Assembly (NCBI GenBank): GCA_903893335.1
Contig: CAITLX010000964.1
Location: 1-14,263 of the forward strand
Direction of reading: 5' to 3'
Length of the DNA: 14,263 nucleotides
Source: an uncultured delta proteobacterium
GTDB lineage: Bacteria; Myxococcota_A; Polyangia; Polyangiales; Polyangiaceae
Shown here: positions 13,666 to 14,263 of the stretch, in pieces
How the letters are laid out: each line of letters starts with the position of its first letter
How positions within the stretch are numbered: position 1 is the stretch's first letter
Notes under the pieces: generated by a model
Database searches by the model: none
What the model was told of the DNA's origin: nothing
The model's input: only the letters and a program-made list of their open reading frames with translations
Made by a program: the position numbers and the translations under genes

Positions 13666-14263
13666 ATGAGCCCCTCTTCTCCCGCCGCCGCGCCCGCGCG
13701 CTCCAACCTCCTGACGCGGTTCCTCACGGCCGTCGTCGCCACGCCCCTGCTGCTCGGGCTGCTCTTCGCCGGCCCCGCCGACGGCTGGTACGCGCTGCTC
13801 TTCGGCGCCACCGCCATCGGCGCGCACGAGCTGTTCGCCATGACCCACCCGGCCGACCGCGTCGCCCGCGCGCTCGGCGTGCTCGTCACGCTCGCCACCT
13901 CGGCCACGCTCTACCTGGCCGGCGGCGACGCGCGCGCGCTGCTCGGGCTCGTCGTCGCGCTGCCGATCGTCGCCCTCCTCGTCGCGCTCGCGCGCCTCGG
14001 CGACGTGCCCTCGGCCGCGCTGCGCCTCGCGGCGTTCGCGTTCGGCCCGCTGTGGCTCTCGCTGCTGACGCTGCTGGCCATCGTGCGGCGCGACGGCGGC
14101 GCGCGCGGCGCGCGCTGGGTGCTGCTCGCGATGTTCTTCGCCTGGGGCGCGGACACCACGGCGTATTTCGCGGGGCGCTTCCTCGGCCGCCACAAGCTCT
14201 ACGAGGCGGTCAGCCCGAAGAAGACGGTCGAGGGCTTCGTGGGCGCGCTCGCGGGCGCCGTGC
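13666..14263 (+). CDS. cdsA: Phosphatidate cytidylyltransferase CdsA (partial, C-terminus missing)
   Basis: Open from ATG 13666 to the right edge, giving 199 residues of a family usually about 260-300 long. CdsA makes CDP-diacylglycerol from phosphatidic acid and CTP in the inner membrane, the branch point of phospholipid synthesis. Residues 1-13 are a Ser/Pro/Ala-rich start, followed by several hydrophobic transmembrane stretches (about 17-35, 40-53, 68-83, 87-106, 117-137, 148-167). WGADTTAYFAGRFLGRHKL (151-169) holds the conserved acidic residue for metal binding, and SPKKTVEG (174-181) is the start of the CDP-alcohol signature. No ribosome site is visible and there is no in-frame start nearby upstream. 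It is divergent from kal-kce and points out of the window, where dxr or rseP often follow in other bacteria (not seen here). Confidence 0.95.
   Translation, partial: MSPSSPAAAPARSNLLTRFLTAVVATPLLLGLLFAGPADGWYALLFGATAIGAHELFAMTHPADRVARALGVLVTLATSATLYLAGGDARALLGLVVALPIVALLVALARLGDVPSAALRLAAFAFGPLWLSLLTLLAIVRRDGGARGARWVLLAMFFAWGADTTAYFAGRFLGRHKLYEAVSPKKTVEGFVGALAGAV

Noticed and set aside
13630..14193. Upstream extension of kal-kce into cdsA
   Set aside because: The extension is antisense to cdsA and reads as Arg/Glu/Gly low complexity; the Kal domain begins normally at ATG 13629.
1..14263. Mobile elements, tRNA, rRNA, prophage or defence genes
   Set aside because: No transposase, integrase, terminal repeats, tRNA-like cloverleaf or defence-type domains were recognised in any frame.

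Overview
The window is very GC-rich and almost fully coding, with GTG starts, weak Shine-Dalgarno sequences, Ala/Arg/Asp-rich low-complexity segments and a complete pilMNOPQ cluster. This fits a myxobacterium, most likely Polyangiales-type Myxococcota. That placement is inferred from gene content and composition, not from a marker gene. No rRNA, tRNA, CRISPR array, insertion sequence or phage gene is visible, and no stretch over 300 bases lacks a gene.

Layout. (a) 1-1193, minus: a class III PLP aminotransferase, cut by the window edge. (b) 1211-2110, minus: an FHA-GGDEF diguanylate cyclase ending 17 nt before the aminotransferase. (c) 2214-2912, minus: a secreted protein with an Asp/Ala/His-rich stretch and an AgmX/PglI-like C-terminal domain. 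(d) 2948-8418, minus: pilQ, pilP, pilO, pilN and pilM, transcribed pilM to pilQ. pilM/N and pilO/P overlap by 4 nt, whereas pilP and pilQ are separated by 211 nt containing inverted repeats and a possible extra promoter. (e) 8584-9597, plus: a LysM / Arg-Asp-rich / M15-type (DUF882) peptidase, divergent from pilM. (f) 9728-12232, minus: a large secreted protein with a phosphodiester-glycosidase (NAGPA)-like module followed by what looks like a second, degenerate copy. (g) 12286-13629, minus: a two-domain enzyme with a 3-aminobutyryl-CoA ammonia-lyase (Kal) hotdog domain at the N-terminus and a 3-keto-5-aminohexanoate cleavage enzyme (Kce/BKACE) at the C-terminus. (h) 13666-14263, plus: cdsA, cut by the right edge and only 36 nt from the divergent kal-kce start.

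How the genes work together. pilMNOPQ encodes the alignment complex and outer-membrane secretin of a type IVa pilus. The flanking envelope proteins (the LysM peptidase and the AgmX/PglI-like protein) and the diguanylate cyclase are plausible accessories or regulators of surface motility, but this rests on proximity only. The kal-kce gene joins two consecutive steps of lysine fermentation/degradation (3-keto-5-aminohexanoate to 3-aminobutyryl-CoA to crotonyl-CoA). It is the most distinctive item here.
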